Shown here: in pieces, positions 34,614-46,829 of the stretch
Position numbering within the stretch: the stretch's first letter is position 1
Layout: each line of letters opens with the position of its first letter
Assembly: GCA_050084985.1 (NCBI GenBank)
Contig: JBITNC010000001.1
Span: 198,896,001-198,960,000 of the forward strand
DNA from: Nageia nagi
Lineage: Eukaryota > Pinophyta
Length of the DNA: 64,000 nucleotides
Direction of reading: 5' to 3'
Position numbers and translations under genes: made by a program
The notes under the pieces: generated by a model
Told to the model about the DNA's origin: nothing
What the model saw: only the letters and a program-made list of their open reading frames with translations
The model's database searches: none

Positions 34614-35490
34614 CGTACAACACCCCTTTTTCACCCACACCTGCCGGTGCCCATCACCATGCTACGAGGCTGCTGTGACACGTGTAACAGGTTTAATTGT
34701 GCTGTATACAGCCATGTTCAAACTGTCATCTTAATTGGACGAGTTCTGATTGACAGGTCCAACAAACCAGTTGATTTTAAAGGACATTCAAAAAACATCT
34801 ACTACAGAAAGGTAAAATCTCTTTTTAATTTTACGAGTTCGAAAATACAGCAGTAGTTAATTAATTATGTGGGTTTAAATATACATATCATAATGATGAT
34901 GCCATGCTTTTTTTAATATATGTGAAGATTAAGTAATAAAATATATTTTTAAGTTTAATTAAATGTAATTTTAACTTTTAAATTGATTTATTAATTGGGT
35001 AATTCATTAAAATTAATGTGTGGTTAATTTGAAATACATATACTTTATGTACATTAGAGTTGTGGATAGTTTTGAACTATCTGTTTTTTAATTTTTATTA
35101 AATGAATAATTTAGCAATAAAAATAATTTTTTATTATTGCATTCATAATTTATAATTACAACAATTATCAGTCATAAAAATAGGAGTAGAAATTTCGAAT
35201 GAGCATTCAATTAGCAATTCATAATATATTTTAGAATAATAATAATAATTTTAGAATGAATATTTCAAATTATAATTAAAAATGTAAGGTCACTTTGAGA
35301 GGAGAAAATCTTCAAGGTTACTTCAAGAGAGCAAATGTCTAGATATGCATTAAAATATGATGAATTAATAATTATAATATTTAATGATGAATTAATGATC
35401 ACAACATCATTTGCATATATTATTGCTAGCATTACTTCCTATATTTAGTTTGACTTTGATAATATTAACTCTATTTTATTAGTACAAACT
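34614..35490. other. 3' flank of the CASP-like gene, AT-rich, no gene seen
   Basis: An AATAAA polyadenylation-type hexamer lies near 34937, about 320 bases after the stop. The rest is AT-rich sequence with no recognisable gene or repeat. Confidence 0.4.
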
Positions 35491-35495
35491 AATAA

Positions 35496-36720
35496 TTATA
35501 GTATAGTTGTGGTTATATTGGGGTTGTTAGGTGTACCCTTCATGTGGAAAGCTTTGTCCTCAAATTGAAAATTGTTTGAGAATATCTTTGGCTTCCATAT
35601 AGCATCATCCTCTAGCAAGTCTTTCCATTTGATGAGAACTTTGATCATGTTTTGTTGTCTAAGATATCTCTCTCTTTGTTGCAATACAACTTCTAGTTCC
35701 AAGATCACTTGTCCTTTATTGAATTCAGGAATCGTTATTTGGTAATTCCAATTGGTATGGCACTTCTCTACACTTGCAAATGACCTTGTAAGGGTTATAC
35801 AATCTTGGATTTGATTTGTTTTTAGTGATATTTATTTGTAGGGTTGGAGATTTAAAAATACCATATCTCCAATCTCAAAGCATCTTTCTTTTCTATTTTG
35901 ATCTTTTCGTTGTTTCATCTTGTTTTATGTCTAGCTTTAACTATCCTTGAGTAGCCTTAATAATTCTGGCCTTTGTTGTAAGAAATTATTAAAGCTTTTT
36001 ACCTTAGATGAGTTCGATAAATAATTGATCATTGAAGGAGGTTTTTGACCATATAAACCCTCCAATGGGGACCATTTGGTAGATAGATGATATGCAATAT
36101 TGTATCATCATTTTTTTGAAGGAATTTAGTTTATCCATTGATATTTTTTTGTCTTATGAAAAAAATCTTTATTTGCTACTTATATATTTAACCATCTATT
36201 TATGGGTGATATGTCAAGCTCATTTTGAGTTGGGTGTCACTTAACTCAAAAGCTCTTTCCAAAAATGATTGATGAAAATTGGGTCTTTATCACATACAAT
36301 AGTCTTAGGCATATCATACAATCTAAAAATTTAAGTCAAAAATACTTTAGCTAGTTTATTAGGTGCGAATGGATGTTGTAGCACACAAAAAAATGCATAT
36401 TTTGAAAATCTATCCACAACCACAAAAATCATTGTTTTCCTTTCATATTTAAGTAAGTTGGCAATGAATTATATAAATATGTCCTAATATCTCGAGAATA
36501 GCAAGTATAGCAAGTAGTTATAGTAATGCTTCAATTTTGATAGTTTCTCCTTTATTCCTTTAACAAACCTCATATTTTTCCACAAACTTCTTCATGCCCT
36601 TTTTCATTCCTTTACCGAAACAAGATTGCTTCACCTTTGGGTATGTTTTGAGAAATTTTGAAAGACTTGCTATAAGTGACACATGTAATTACTATAGTAT
36701 AAATTATTTACCTTATATGA
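35496..36720 (-). pseudogene. Ty3/gypsy chromovirus fragment: integrase and chromodomain
   Basis: On the minus strand, FVEKYEVC, stop, RNKGET (about 36570-36610) is the end of the integrase zinc-binding region. Next come MIFVVVDRFSKYA (about 36400-36440), TIVCDKDPIF (about 36290), FWKELFELSDTQLKMSLTYH (about 36220-36270) and an IDG that stands for TDGQ, all catalytic-core blocks. The C-terminus at 35496-35708 has VLIKWKDLLEDDAIWK, the chromodomain core. Stops and frameshifts are frequent, and no reverse transcriptase or LTRs accompany it. The fragment ends near the LTR element that begins at 36866. Confidence 0.75.
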
Positions 36721-36865
36721 TTATGTCAAAAGTACTTTATCCTTGAACTTTAACCAAATCCATTGCAACTACCATTCTAGGCAAAGATGGAGACTCTTAC
36801 AAGGTGTGTGTTGGGTAATAATAATAGTAAGATAAGCTTATATGATTATGCTAGTGATGAATACG

Positions 36866-37070
36866 AGTTAGAGTTAATTAAGCTTACTAGGTTAGGGTAT
36901 CTAACTTTAGTGTTACTAAGTTAGTTGACAATGCATGGGTTATCATTTCTATTTGTATCCTAGTTTGTTATGTTTGGATGGTTGAGATCATCTTATGTAT
37001 CAACCCATCCTATGGTTCTAATTGTTCATCCTTGGCTATTTAAACAAGGATTCTCATTGTAATAATATCA
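36866..37070 (+). repeat. left LTR of the non-coding element
   Basis: AGTTAGAGTTAATTAAGC through AATAATATCA aligns with 40108-40312 with about ten to fifteen differences. The usual TG start reads AG here. The true LTR may extend to 37089 (CTTTCA directly before the primer site) if the right LTR is truncated. Confidence 0.85.
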
Positions 37071-37089
37071 AGTTTTCTTTTTTCTTTCA

Positions 37090-37103
37090 TGGTATCAGAG
37101 CGG
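37090..37103 (+). other. primer binding site, initiator tRNA-Met type
   Basis: TGGTATCAGAGCGG matches the plant initiator tRNA-Met primer site over its first 12 bases. It is unmutated, unlike most sites in this window. Confidence 0.9.
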
Positions 37104-39469
37104 GTCTTTCTTTGAACTTGCCCTAGATTTCGATAGAAAATTTGAGGGGGGGTTCGGCCAACCCCTCCCCCCTTCACCTTCAATTTTTTTATGCATTTTC
37201 ATTTTTGCATATTGTAAGGTTATGTGGCAAGTAGTGACCTCCTTTAGTGCTTCTCCTTTCATCATCTATTCGAAAGGTTTTTCATGATGGGGTTGAAATT
37301 TTTTTCTAGACTATTAATAGAGCATGTGAGAAAATGATCTGCAAATTATTTTCTTGATAGAGCATGATAGGTTTTGGGTTGCATAGATCTCATTCACAAG
37401 GTGACCCTTCTCCTGACGGATCCGCTCTTGACCACACCCCTCACGATGGCACCTGTTTCATCTACCTTGTCTCGACATGGTGTGACTTAGGTTTGATGCA
37501 TTCACACCTTCCCTTCATGGCTTTGCATGTTGCATATGAGTCTTTGGTCATAGGATTTTATGCCTATGGTATGAATCCATGTTCACCTAAGTGTGCTTTT
37601 GCCCACTTTATACATTTGTGGACCTCATTGCAGTTGCAACGGCCTTATTGGTGTGCTCCATCCCTTCGTAGTATGAGACTTTCCTATGGACAATAGGATC
37701 ATCCTTTTGGCCCTCTTAGTGCATAATGAGACCCTCATGGGCCTTTTCCAGTACCATCACAGCCTCTTTTGGCCTTTATGGGCCCTTGTTGGCCCCTTTC
37801 GCTTGGCATATCCTAGCTCATTGTTCAATCTCTACATCGTTTGCCTAACATTAGCAAATCATCCCCTCTTCACTCAGTTCTTGTGATGATCTGGTTCATG
37901 CCACTCTATAGATCTTCGTCCATATATCATTTTTCAGAACGTGGGCAATTCTATTTGTGGTGTTGTTGGTCATTGTGGATCATGGACTCATTAGGAGTCA
38001 TGGGCTTATTATTTCAAAAATTTCACTCATGTCGTCTCACCATGCGCATTGTGATCCTTGTGTGTTGCCTTCATGGAGCTCCTACAAACCTCCATTGTGC
38101 CCTCTCTTCCATGCTTGGTGGCTCCTTACACGTTTGAAGAATGACAGGGGTTATATGTATTGTCTCTATTCAGATCTAAGTTTTTTTGTTGCTCACACCA
38201 TAAGATGGTCTCCTTGCTAGTTTTCTCCTAAGCATGGGATTTCTTTTGCATACCCGTAATTCTTAAAACTCCTTTGTGGCATTTTTCAAGGTGGATTTCT
38301 TCCAGTTGTCGCCCTTTGCTCCATTTGTTATCTACTACGCTTTGGCTCTCACTTGGCATTTGGTGGGACCCACATATTGATGACTTAGTAATTTTGTTTA
38401 TTAGTCTGCTCGTCATCTTATTGGGCCACTTGACCATGGTATTTGCTATTCATGAGTGATAGAAATTATTTGGAAACTTCATTATTTATGACAATCTTCA
38501 ATCATCGACATTTTTTTTCAACTTCTCCAGAGTTTGGAAGGTCATCTCACAAAATTGTCATCTTCGAAGTGTTCTTGGTTTCATGTCGATCGTTTTAACT
38601 ACTTGAACAACATTCTTTCGTTGTCTTTGTTGCCCACACTCTTGATTTGAAGTTTTTGATTTAAGAATTAATTAAAATCATTAAATTTGATTTAATTAAT
38701 TTTCTAATGTTTTAAGGTCCAAAATTTCAATTTTTGACACTCAACCTTGTTAATTCCATAACTAGAGCTCCGAGTATCCATTTCAATTTTTTTGTTGCGG
38801 AGCAAACTTTGAGCTCTTCATTTTGGAATTATTGATTGTATTGATCCCTCTCCCGAGACTACTCATTATAAGCCTTTTGTGACCTTATGGTGTGTAAGTG
38901 AAGACCACACCATTATGCTTTTAAAGTCGCTTTGAGCTTGACTATCCTTGCAATCGTGGTTCTTTTTCAAGCATATCTACTCCTTGTGAAACACTTTGGT
39001 CAATATTGGGAAGCATTAAAGTATTTCATTCTCAAGGGGGATCTTCTTGAGTGTTGTTGGGTGCCTTTCAAGGTCTCATAGCTCAACTCATGGTTGTTGC
39101 CCTTTATCCTCAAGGTAGCTTGTCTGAATCTTTTGTGGACCTTCTAGTGATATTCTTATTACCTCATCTTGTTGGATCTTTTGGATAAAGATTCTTTGAC
39201 TTACCTTCATTTTATTCCTTTAGCCTTGAATATCTTCTATGATGGTACATTTGGTGATTAAACCTTGTATTCAGCTTCATTGCCTACTCAAGTTAACGAT
39301 TACAACAGCTGGCACTCATGTATTTCGGTAAGATGGCATGATGTCTATAAGGATGCTCTTCAACCTTTGTTGGGCCTTGCTTTTCTACACTTCAGGCTTT
39401 GGAGTTTCATCATCAACATTATTTTGATTTGTATTTGTCACATCAAGTGATCCTCCTCGATTATTGCAT

Positions 39470-39705
39470 TGCATGTGAACCCACTCTTGGTCATGCTATC
39501 TTGCATGTGAACCCACTCTTGGGCATGTTATTTTGCATGTTAACCCATCTTCAGGCATGTTATCTTGCATGTTAACGCATCTTTGGGCATCCCATATTGC
39601 ATGTGAATCCATCTTCGGGCATGCTATCTCTAGCATACATGTGAACCCATCTTCAGGTATGCTATCTATAGCATGCACGTGAACCTATCTTCAAGCATGC
39701 TATAT
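39470..39705 (+). repeat. 32-bp minisatellite inside the non-coding LTR element
   Basis: GCATGTGAACCCATCTTCGG plus GCATGCTATCTT-type units of 32 bases occur four times, followed by two or three longer units (37-39 bases) with an inserted CTAGCATA. A minus-strand open frame over it (39496-39678) is only the repeat. Confidence 0.8.
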
Positions 39706-40099
39706 TATATTAGTGTATCTGTGTTTGGACACAACATTCTTTGGGATATTTATTATGAGCTCTTGGTCCCTTATGGCATACCAACTGCATCTTCAACGAT
39801 ATTTCAGCTTTTGGTGTTGATTGGATCTCATTTATGTGGATTTGTAGCTATTTGATCCTACTTTCTTTGAAGGCTTTTCAACTCTTCATTTGCAGATGTT
39901 CATTGGCAACGATTTCTACAACATCTTTGTACCAGATTTACTCTATCTCTTTTAGAAGGGAGTTTTTCCCATAGGGTTTTCTCCTTTTCTTTGTTTGTAA
40001 GAGATTTTGTATTGTTCATGTGTACCTCATCAAATCATGTTTTCGGGATCCATATTGTATTGGCATGTATTTTTTGTTAGCTACCTCGTAGCCTCACTT

Positions 40100-40107
40100 A
40101 AAGGGGG
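40100..40107 (+). other. polypurine tract of the non-coding LTR element
   Basis: AAAGGGGG lies immediately before the TGTTAGAATT start of the right LTR, as required for plus-strand priming. Confidence 0.8.
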
Positions 40108-40312
40108 TGTTAGAATTAATTAAGCTTGCTCGGTTAGGGTATCCAACTTTAGTGTTAGTAAGTTAGTTGACAACACATGGGTTGTCATTCTTATCCTTAT
40201 CTTAGTTTGTTATGTTTGGATGGTTGAGATCATCTCATGTATCAAGCCATCCTATGGTTATAATTGTTCATCCTTGGCTATTTAACCAAGGCTTCTCATT
40301 GTAATAATATCA
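40108..40312 (+). repeat. right LTR of the non-coding element
   Basis: TGTTAGAATTAATTAAGC through AATAATATCA. Same length as the left copy, with scattered, mostly transitional differences. Confidence 0.87.
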
Positions 40313-40319
40313 AATATTA

Positions 40320-40830
40320 ACATGAAAGTTTTGGATTCTTACACCGAATCTTAGGGGATTACAAAGAAGTAGCACTTCAAGCTTTATCCATGGGAGATAA
40401 AGAAAACCATTTTTGGAAAACATTTCTTTGTTGTTCCAACTTGTCAAAAACCTTTTGGTGATGATGTTATGATTTACAACATGAAGGACTTGGATTCCTA
40501 ACTTGGTTGCCTTTTCCTTATCCAAATTTCGACACCAAGTATGACAAGTTGGTTGTTTGTGGTTGTAGAGTTTTAGAGATAATTTTTCTCTTTCGAAAAA
40601 GATAAGAGCTCATAATTGTGAGCGAACTTAATAACCCTTCCCATCCCAACCCTTTTTGGAAGGAAGTTGCAAAAATACCCAAACTTATACTAAAAGAATA
40701 TGATGTTTTTAGAAATATGCAATATGTGGGAGTGAAAGATTACATATTCTTTGTAAAAGGCAGTGCTAAGGTGCTTATGTACAATCTAAGCCTAAACAAG
40801 TGGAATTAGCTTCCACCATATCCCTTGAAG
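40320..40830 (+). pseudogene. F-box/kelch-type gene fragment
   Basis: Plus-strand frames give FFVVPTCQKPFGDDVMIYNM (about 40420), then a stop where Gln or Trp is expected, then STPSMTSWLFVVVE. After a frame change come FRNMQYVGVKDYIFFVKGSA, VLMYNLSLNKWN, stop, LPPYPL. The pattern of a hydrophobic strand, ynlxxxxW and lPPxP matches kelch repeats of plant F-box proteins. About two kelch units are present with a frameshift between them; no F-box is seen. The fragment begins right after the LTR element, which may have separated it from its 5' half. Confidence 0.45.
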
Positions 40831-41496
40831 AACTTATATTAATATTTCCCATAAAGGTACAACTACGCTTGTGACTCAACATGTTTAATGGTTTTTTACT
40901 CTTTCTTGATATGATACCGATAATCTCATATATCCTTTAATTTGCTTACTTTGAAAGTTTGATGAGTATGATGGTAAATATCTATTTATGCTCAAGAATA
41001 GATAACTTGTTTTATCAAGATTGTAAGTGTTATTTAAATTTGAAGGATCTAAATCTATATACATATAGTGTTCTTTATTTTGAAGTCCCATCTCCATAAC
41101 ATGGTTCCTTTTTAATCAAATTCAAACCATAATATAGTAAGTAAACTTTGTATAACCTTTTAAGGATAAAAATACACTTTCCATTTTAACATACCAAGCA
41201 ATATGGTAAATATATTGTTAGTAATCATTCAAAAGTTTCAAATATAAACAAACACATTAAATCTAATAACAATGGTATTAACTCATAATTAAATCCCTTC
41301 TCTTTAAATATTCATCACTCGAAATATCTAAGGGAGAAAATAGAATCTCAAATTTTTTATTTAATATCTCTCTAAGCTTAATTCTAAGTGTAATTCATTT
41401 ATTTCATTAAACAAGAATAATAAATAATATCATTCATTTACTTTTAAAGAAATAAATAATAAATAATTGAAGCAAATCTTAAAACCAAACATAATA
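40831..41496. other. AT-rich spacer, no gene recognised
   Basis: No family resemblance in either strand and no clear repeat. The last five bases of the adjoining flank (41497-41501) form the target duplication of the next element. Confidence 0.4.
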
Positions 41497-41501
41497 CTAA
41501 T
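41497..41501 (+). repeat. target-site duplication CTAAT, left
   Basis: CTAAT directly precedes the left LTR and occurs again directly after the right LTR at 50178-50182. This exact match fixes both ends of the gypsy element. Confidence 0.9.
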
Positions 41502-42200
41502 TGTTAACACCTAAAAATAAATTTTAATTTAAAGGTATTCGAAATTATTTATTTAATTTATTAAATAAATATTCTTTTCCATGTGCACACTCATCTACTT
41601 TTATGCTTTATACTAACAGGTTGGATCAGCATCACAATAAGTTTAAGGAGAAGCTTTAGCATTAGGCATATTGCCTATAAAGGTGGAGGGGTTGTGCATG
41701 ATCAAAGATATGACATGACATGACATAATCTTGAAGGTGGCAATATACTTGTGTCATTCTTAATTGATGTTTCTTAACGTCATTTATCTTTGGATTTGTT
41801 ATATTTTGAACTTTACATTTTTGCAATCTTCCATCTATTCATGAGTAATATTTCGTGTATCGAAGGTGGGATGACGATATCAAACAAAAGCACAAGGTAT
41901 TCTAAGATGATAATCGGGTGATGTTGTTGGGTTCTTAACGTCAACTCTGAGTTGAGATCAAATTCATGGCTTCATCTTTTGAAGAAGCTCATCGTTTATT
42001 CTCTTTCAATTGGATTTTGCCTTTATTCATCGTCATAAGTAAAGTACATATTTATATCTTTTGTAAATCCAAGTTTGATAGGTCAAGGTCAATTAGGTCA
42101 TTCTCATCTTTCATATTATCGATTTTCTATTATTTCATGATAAATTGGTTAAATTAATATTCTATAAATAATCCTAATTATTATTATTTCAGTTATAACA
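41502..42200 (+). repeat. left LTR of the Tat-type element
   Basis: 699 bases, TGTTAACACC to GTTATAACA, aligning with 49447-50177. The shared block GGTATTCGAAA(T/A)TATTTATTTAATTTAT near the start makes the match obvious. Confidence 0.93.
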
Positions 42201-42307
42201 ATTGTTGAACTCGACATCTTTTTGATACATCATGTTATCTTTCATTAGTTACACCAAAACTCTAAGGTTTTGGATAGGACTAATCTTGCATTTCAAATAT
42301 TTGAGAA

Positions 42308-43430
42308 ATGGAACTTGTTGAGTTTCTAGCCATGGTTAATAGCTTTTATGAGGCCATCAAAGCTAATTTTAAGAAGATGCTATACGGAAATGAAGAGAGA
42401 AGTGAAGCCTCTAACATTAGGGGAAACAGTTGACCCATTGGAGATGCTCCACCCATGTCTAGGAATTCAAATCTATTGTGTGATGAGATTTGCAATACTA
42501 GAGCACTCGATTTGCAAGTGGAACCTATTTTCAATACATACAATGGTAAGGAGATACTATGGCTCATATCAAGAACTTCAATGAAGTTCGAATTGAAAAT
42601 TTGGGTGAATAATAACTTGATGGCTAAATATTTTTCTCCTACATTCAGAAGTGATGCATTCAATTAGTACTTCTCTTTACCCGTTAAATCTATTAATTGT
42701 TGTGCACAACTTATTTAGGAATTTTATATCCATTTCAAATATCATGCTCCCAAACAAATGACAATTTCATATTTAGTTAGTGCTAGCCAAGGTTCAAATA
42801 AGAAATTTGATAAATTTGCCTAAAGATTCCAAAATATATGGAGCATGATTCTCGAACCTTTATCCAAGTCTCATGTCACATCCATGTTTTTTCACAATAT
42901 CCATCCTAAATTAAAGTTCATAGCCTTGGATTACATGACACTACCCTTTACAGAAATTATGCATAAGGTTACCTAAAAAAAGAAGTGCTTAGTTGATATA
43001 GATTACTTGAAATATGAAAACCCTAATAAGGAAACCAATGGAGGTAGACATCAAAAAAAAAAGAAGATAAAAAGATACATGCCATAGAAGAGGCTTCATC
43101 CAAAGAGCAACAAAAGAGTCAAGTAAGAAAAAATTTCAAGAATAACAATAGGTTAGCTTTGGCTCATGTCATTATATTCAAGGATTATCTACAAAAAGGA
43201 TTAATTAAACTTGATCCAAAATAAAAATTAGGTCTTAATGATGATAAACCTAGTTGGTACAATGAAGTCGAATTTTACGAATATCACAAGGTTCAGGGTC
43301 ACAGAACAAATGCAGGTATGATCCTAAAAAAATAATTATGAAAATTGTTAGATGATGGTAAGATATAATATGAGGCCCATGCAGTTGATTTAGAAGAAGT
43401 TGAACCCACATAACGAATGTCATTTTAACC
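42308..43430 (+). pseudogene. gag of the Tat-type element
   Basis: Starts MELVEFLAMVNSFYEAI at 42308 and continues with stops at 42428 and 42665. A capsid-like block ISYLVSASQGSNKKFDKFA, stop, RFQNIWSMI (about 42770-42860) and IHPKLKFIALDYM (about 42900-42940) correspond to the retrotransposon gag core. The 3' part is Lys-rich. Stops fall where Gln or Trp codons are likely. No zinc knuckle was identified. Confidence 0.65.
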
Positions 43431-45002
43431 AAGAACTATGCGACATCATTAGGAGAGGAAGACCTAGAGAGAGCATCAATTTGGCTACAATAAAACGAAT
43501 AGAGGCCCCTCGCAATTCTAGTATGCAACAAATCCTTGATCAACTAAAAGTAACCGATGCCCACATAAGTATTTTCAAACTTTTTCAATTATCAATTGAT
43601 CGTAGAAATGCTTTATTTAATGCATTTAAGAAAATTGAAATTGATGCGGATATCCTTATTGCTAAATTTGTGAAATTAGTAGGTAATTTTGATACTAATT
43701 TAGTTTGTAACATGCTTTCCTTTCAAGAGAGTGATTTTCCTAGTGAAGATGTTATTGAAAAGAACCTAGGATTGTATATTTGTGTTAATATTTATGGTAT
43801 TCTTGTTAAAAAAGCTTTGATTGATATTGGTTCAAATATCATTGTATGTTCAATCAAATTATTGCAGATGTATTTTCCTTCAATTTATGTAAAAATGGAA
43901 AGAACCATTATTAATATAAAAAGGTTTGATAATACTGAAAAGGAATGCATTGGATATGTGTTTATGCCTATTGAAATAAGTGGTAAAACTATTCATCAAA
44001 AAGTTTATGTTTTTCAATTGAAATTACCATATAACTTGTTGCTTGGTAGACCATAGATATATAATATTAAGGTTGTTACTTTCACATTGCATTGGTCGAT
44101 TAAATTTATGCACAAAGGCAATCAGGTTACTATTCATGCAGAAGATAATCCTAGATTTGTATGTTAAACCGTTGAGATATTTTGGATTCTTCGTGATTTG
44201 GTTGAAAATGAGGAAGATGCATAAACACTTATCACACCAACGTCACTCCACAAGATGTAAGCCTTAGGGCATATAAAATCCCAAAGATCGACATCTAGGA
44301 TAATTTCAGAAAACTTGGATGACCTCTTTCTGCTCTAGAAATATAGTGTTGCCACCCAGAGGAGACGAAACTGAGCATCATCACTATTTTCCTGAGTAAA
44401 ATGCCGACCCCATTGAAGATGTCAATGTTCTCTATCAAGAACATGAAAAAAGTGCATTCAATAATGAAGATACAATCTCTGTTTCACAAAAATCACTAGG
44501 TCAGGTAAGTATGTATTTCAATGGTATCGATTTTATTTTTTCTAATGAATATATACATAAATATCAATATGGTGGAAAAGGATTAGGTAAGAATGAGCAG
44601 GGTATCATAGAGCCTATTTCGAATGAAGTTCATCATAAGAGAAAAATCGATGTCGGATTTGATGAGTCTACACCTAGCTCGTCCTCATCAGTTCCAACCA
44701 TTCAACATATTGATAGAAACCATAAGGGTTGCACCAGAGATATCTTTGATGAGTGGTTTTATTATGGCATGATGCATGGTCCAACAAAGGAGTTACAACC
44801 TTACTATGCAGATCCATTTTTACCTCCTACGGATCCGATTCGAGTGGACATTTTCAAAAATGATAATGTTATCCTTGAGTACCTAGGGACACAAAGTGAG
44901 TTCTTCAAATCTAGTGAAAAAAGGCTCGTAGCTTGGTTCATACGATATCAGGCTTATTTTGGTGAGGAGGTCTACATAGATGATGTAAACATTATAGTTT
45001 AG
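43400..45002 (+). pseudogene. protease and G-patch region of the Tat-type element
   Basis: The frame 43400-44056 contains KKALIDIGSNIIVCS (about 43808-43852), the aspartic protease active site, with DIG in place of DTG. It continues to LPYNLLLGRP, the family's ILLGRPW, with Trp replaced by a stop. At about 44560-44620 the block YQYGGKGLGKNEQGI matches the G-patch found after the protease in Tat-type elements. The remaining linker to 45002 ends IDDVNIIV. The protease would cut the polyprotein; loss of the Thr makes it inactive. Confidence 0.82.
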
Positions 45003-45189
45003 AACCTTACCCTTCTCTTCTTTTTCGTTCGTCTTTCATTTAGTTTTCTTCGAGTTAGTCATAGGTTTAGGTAGTCTGCCTTTCATAATCATTCATCTCA
45101 TCCTTTAATGAGGTGATGGTGTTGGGTCCTAAGTGTCACTGCTCCATTATTTCCATCTCTTATAGTTGAGTTTGGATGCAAAATTGAGG

Positions 45190-46693
45190 GCATTGCTCAT
45201 GCCTTACCAACTTAGTGAAGAAATATCCTATCTTAGTGAAGAAATAGTAGAAGTAAACATTGGTACCCAAGAGGATCCATGGTTGATCAAAATAGAATAT
45301 CAGTTAACCTTGGAGGAATAGGAAAGGTACCACCTATTATTTAAAGAGTTATCTGGTATTTTTGTTTGGTCTTATTTTGATATGCTTGATCTTGATCTTG
45401 ATTTTATCACTCATAGCCTAGTTGTCAATAAAAATGGAAAATCAATCTAACAAAAGCTTAGAAAAATGCATCCTAAGGTAGCCCTTACTATTAAAAAAGA
45501 AATAGAAAGTATCTAGATGCTGGTTTTATTGTTCCTGTTGATTATTCTCCATATATTTATAACATTATGCTTGTAGTTAAGCTTAATGATGAAATAATAT
45601 GTACAAATTTTAGGTATATTAACAAGGCATGTCCTAAAGATGGCTTTACTTTGCCTAACATTGATATGATTATAGATTCAACAATAGGCCATGAGATTTT
45701 ATCTTTCATGGATGGATATTTTGGTTATAATCAAATTAGTATTAATAAGGACCAACACAAGATAACTTGTGTTACTTCTTGGGGCACATTTTGTTGGGTA
45801 GTCATGCCTTTTGGTTTAAAGAATGCAAGTGTAACTTATCAAAGAGCCATGGTGAGTATATTTCATGATATGATCCATGATAGTATTGAAGTGTATGTTA
45901 ATAACATCCTTGTAAAATCCATAAAAAAATATGATCATATTTTAAATTTGAAAAATATTTTTCAAAGAATGAGAGAATACAAGTTTAAATTGAAATCTCA
46001 TAAGTGTGCATTTGTAGTCTCATCACTTAAATTGCTTGGGTTCATTATTTCAAGAAGAGTTATAGAGGTCGATCCTAAGAAAGTTTCAACTATTTTTTAT
46101 TTACCTCCTAATAATTTTAAAGAGTTGAGAAGTATTCAAGGAAAATTTCAAGCAGTTAGAAGGTTCATTGCTCAGCTAACAGATATTACTTCTCCATATT
46201 CTCCTTTACTGAAGAAATATGAGAAATTCATTTGGAACAAAAAATATCAATAAACTTTGGAAAATATCAAAATGTACTTCACTAATGCTCCAATTTTAGC
46301 CCCTTATAATTTGGAAAGAATTTGTTACTTTATGTTTCAACAATATTAGGTGCATTAGGGGCAATGTTAACTCTAAAAGATAACAATAACAAAGAAAGAG
46401 CAATCTACTATATCAGTAAGATTTTACTTGATTATGAGACAAGGTATACTCCAATTGAAAAGATGTATTTTTCTATAGTCTTTTCAATCAAAAAGTTAAT
46501 ACATTACATGCTTGAAAATACAAGCTATATCATAGCTCAGGTTGATCCTCTTAGATATCTCATGGCCAAATCCTACCTGTCCAGAAGGGATGCAAATTGG
46601 GTAATATTGCTTCAAGAGTTTGATTTGATTTTTATCACTCAGAAGTCGATAAAGGGACAAGTTATAATAGATTTCATTACAAATCATCCATGA
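45190..46693 (+). pseudogene. reverse transcriptase and first RNase H of the Tat-type element
   Basis: Upstream, VEVNIGTQEDPWLIKI and FKELSGIFVWSYFDM (45250-45390) are the conserved linker. The RT frame 45567-46253 has FRYINKACPKDGFTLP, MDGYFGYNQI, MPFGLKNASVTYQ and the catalytic block EVYVNNILVKS at about 45888-45920, where YVDD has become YVNN. LLGFIISRRVIEVDPKK closes the palm. The RNase H part (46322-46693) has AIYYISKILLDYETRYTPIE and ends in HP followed by a stop. A frameshift near 46255 separates the two. Confidence 0.92.
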
Positions 46694-46829
46694 AATGAAG
46701 TATCCAACATACAAGAAGAGTTTCTTAATGAAGTGACAGACTGGAACAACCTTGAGCCTAGCATTGCCATTGCACTCCTACGTTACCACTCTGTTCTTGG
46801 GCTTGAGTACCTGCAAGTTTTCGTTGGTT

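Larger units (their letters stand above)
36866..40312 (+). mobile_element. non-coding LTR retrotransposon (LARD-like)
   Basis: Two direct repeats of about 205 bases (36866-37070 and 40108-40312) flank 3.0 kb. A canonical initiator tRNA-Met primer site lies just inside the left one and an AAAGGGGG tract abuts the right one, so this is an LTR element on the plus strand. The interior has no gag, protease, integrase or reverse transcriptase in any frame; its longest frames (37364-37696 and others) resemble nothing. It is clearly more GC-rich than the surroundings. Flanks AATAC and AATAT could be a mutated target duplication, but this is weak. Such elements depend on the enzymes of others. Confidence 0.82.

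Noticed and set aside
34170-34640. 156-codon minus-strand open frame
   Set aside because: It is antisense to exon 2 of the CASP-like gene, whose plus-strand product has clear family motifs; the minus product has none.
37364-38459. Run of plus-strand open frames inside the non-coding LTR element
   Set aside because: They change frame repeatedly, overlap one another and show no gag, pol or envelope motif. They are open mainly because this interior is less AT-rich.
36861-40317. Target duplication AATAC/AATAT for the non-coding LTR element
   Set aside because: The match is 4 of 5 and depends on an uncertain LTR start, so it was not listed as a feature.
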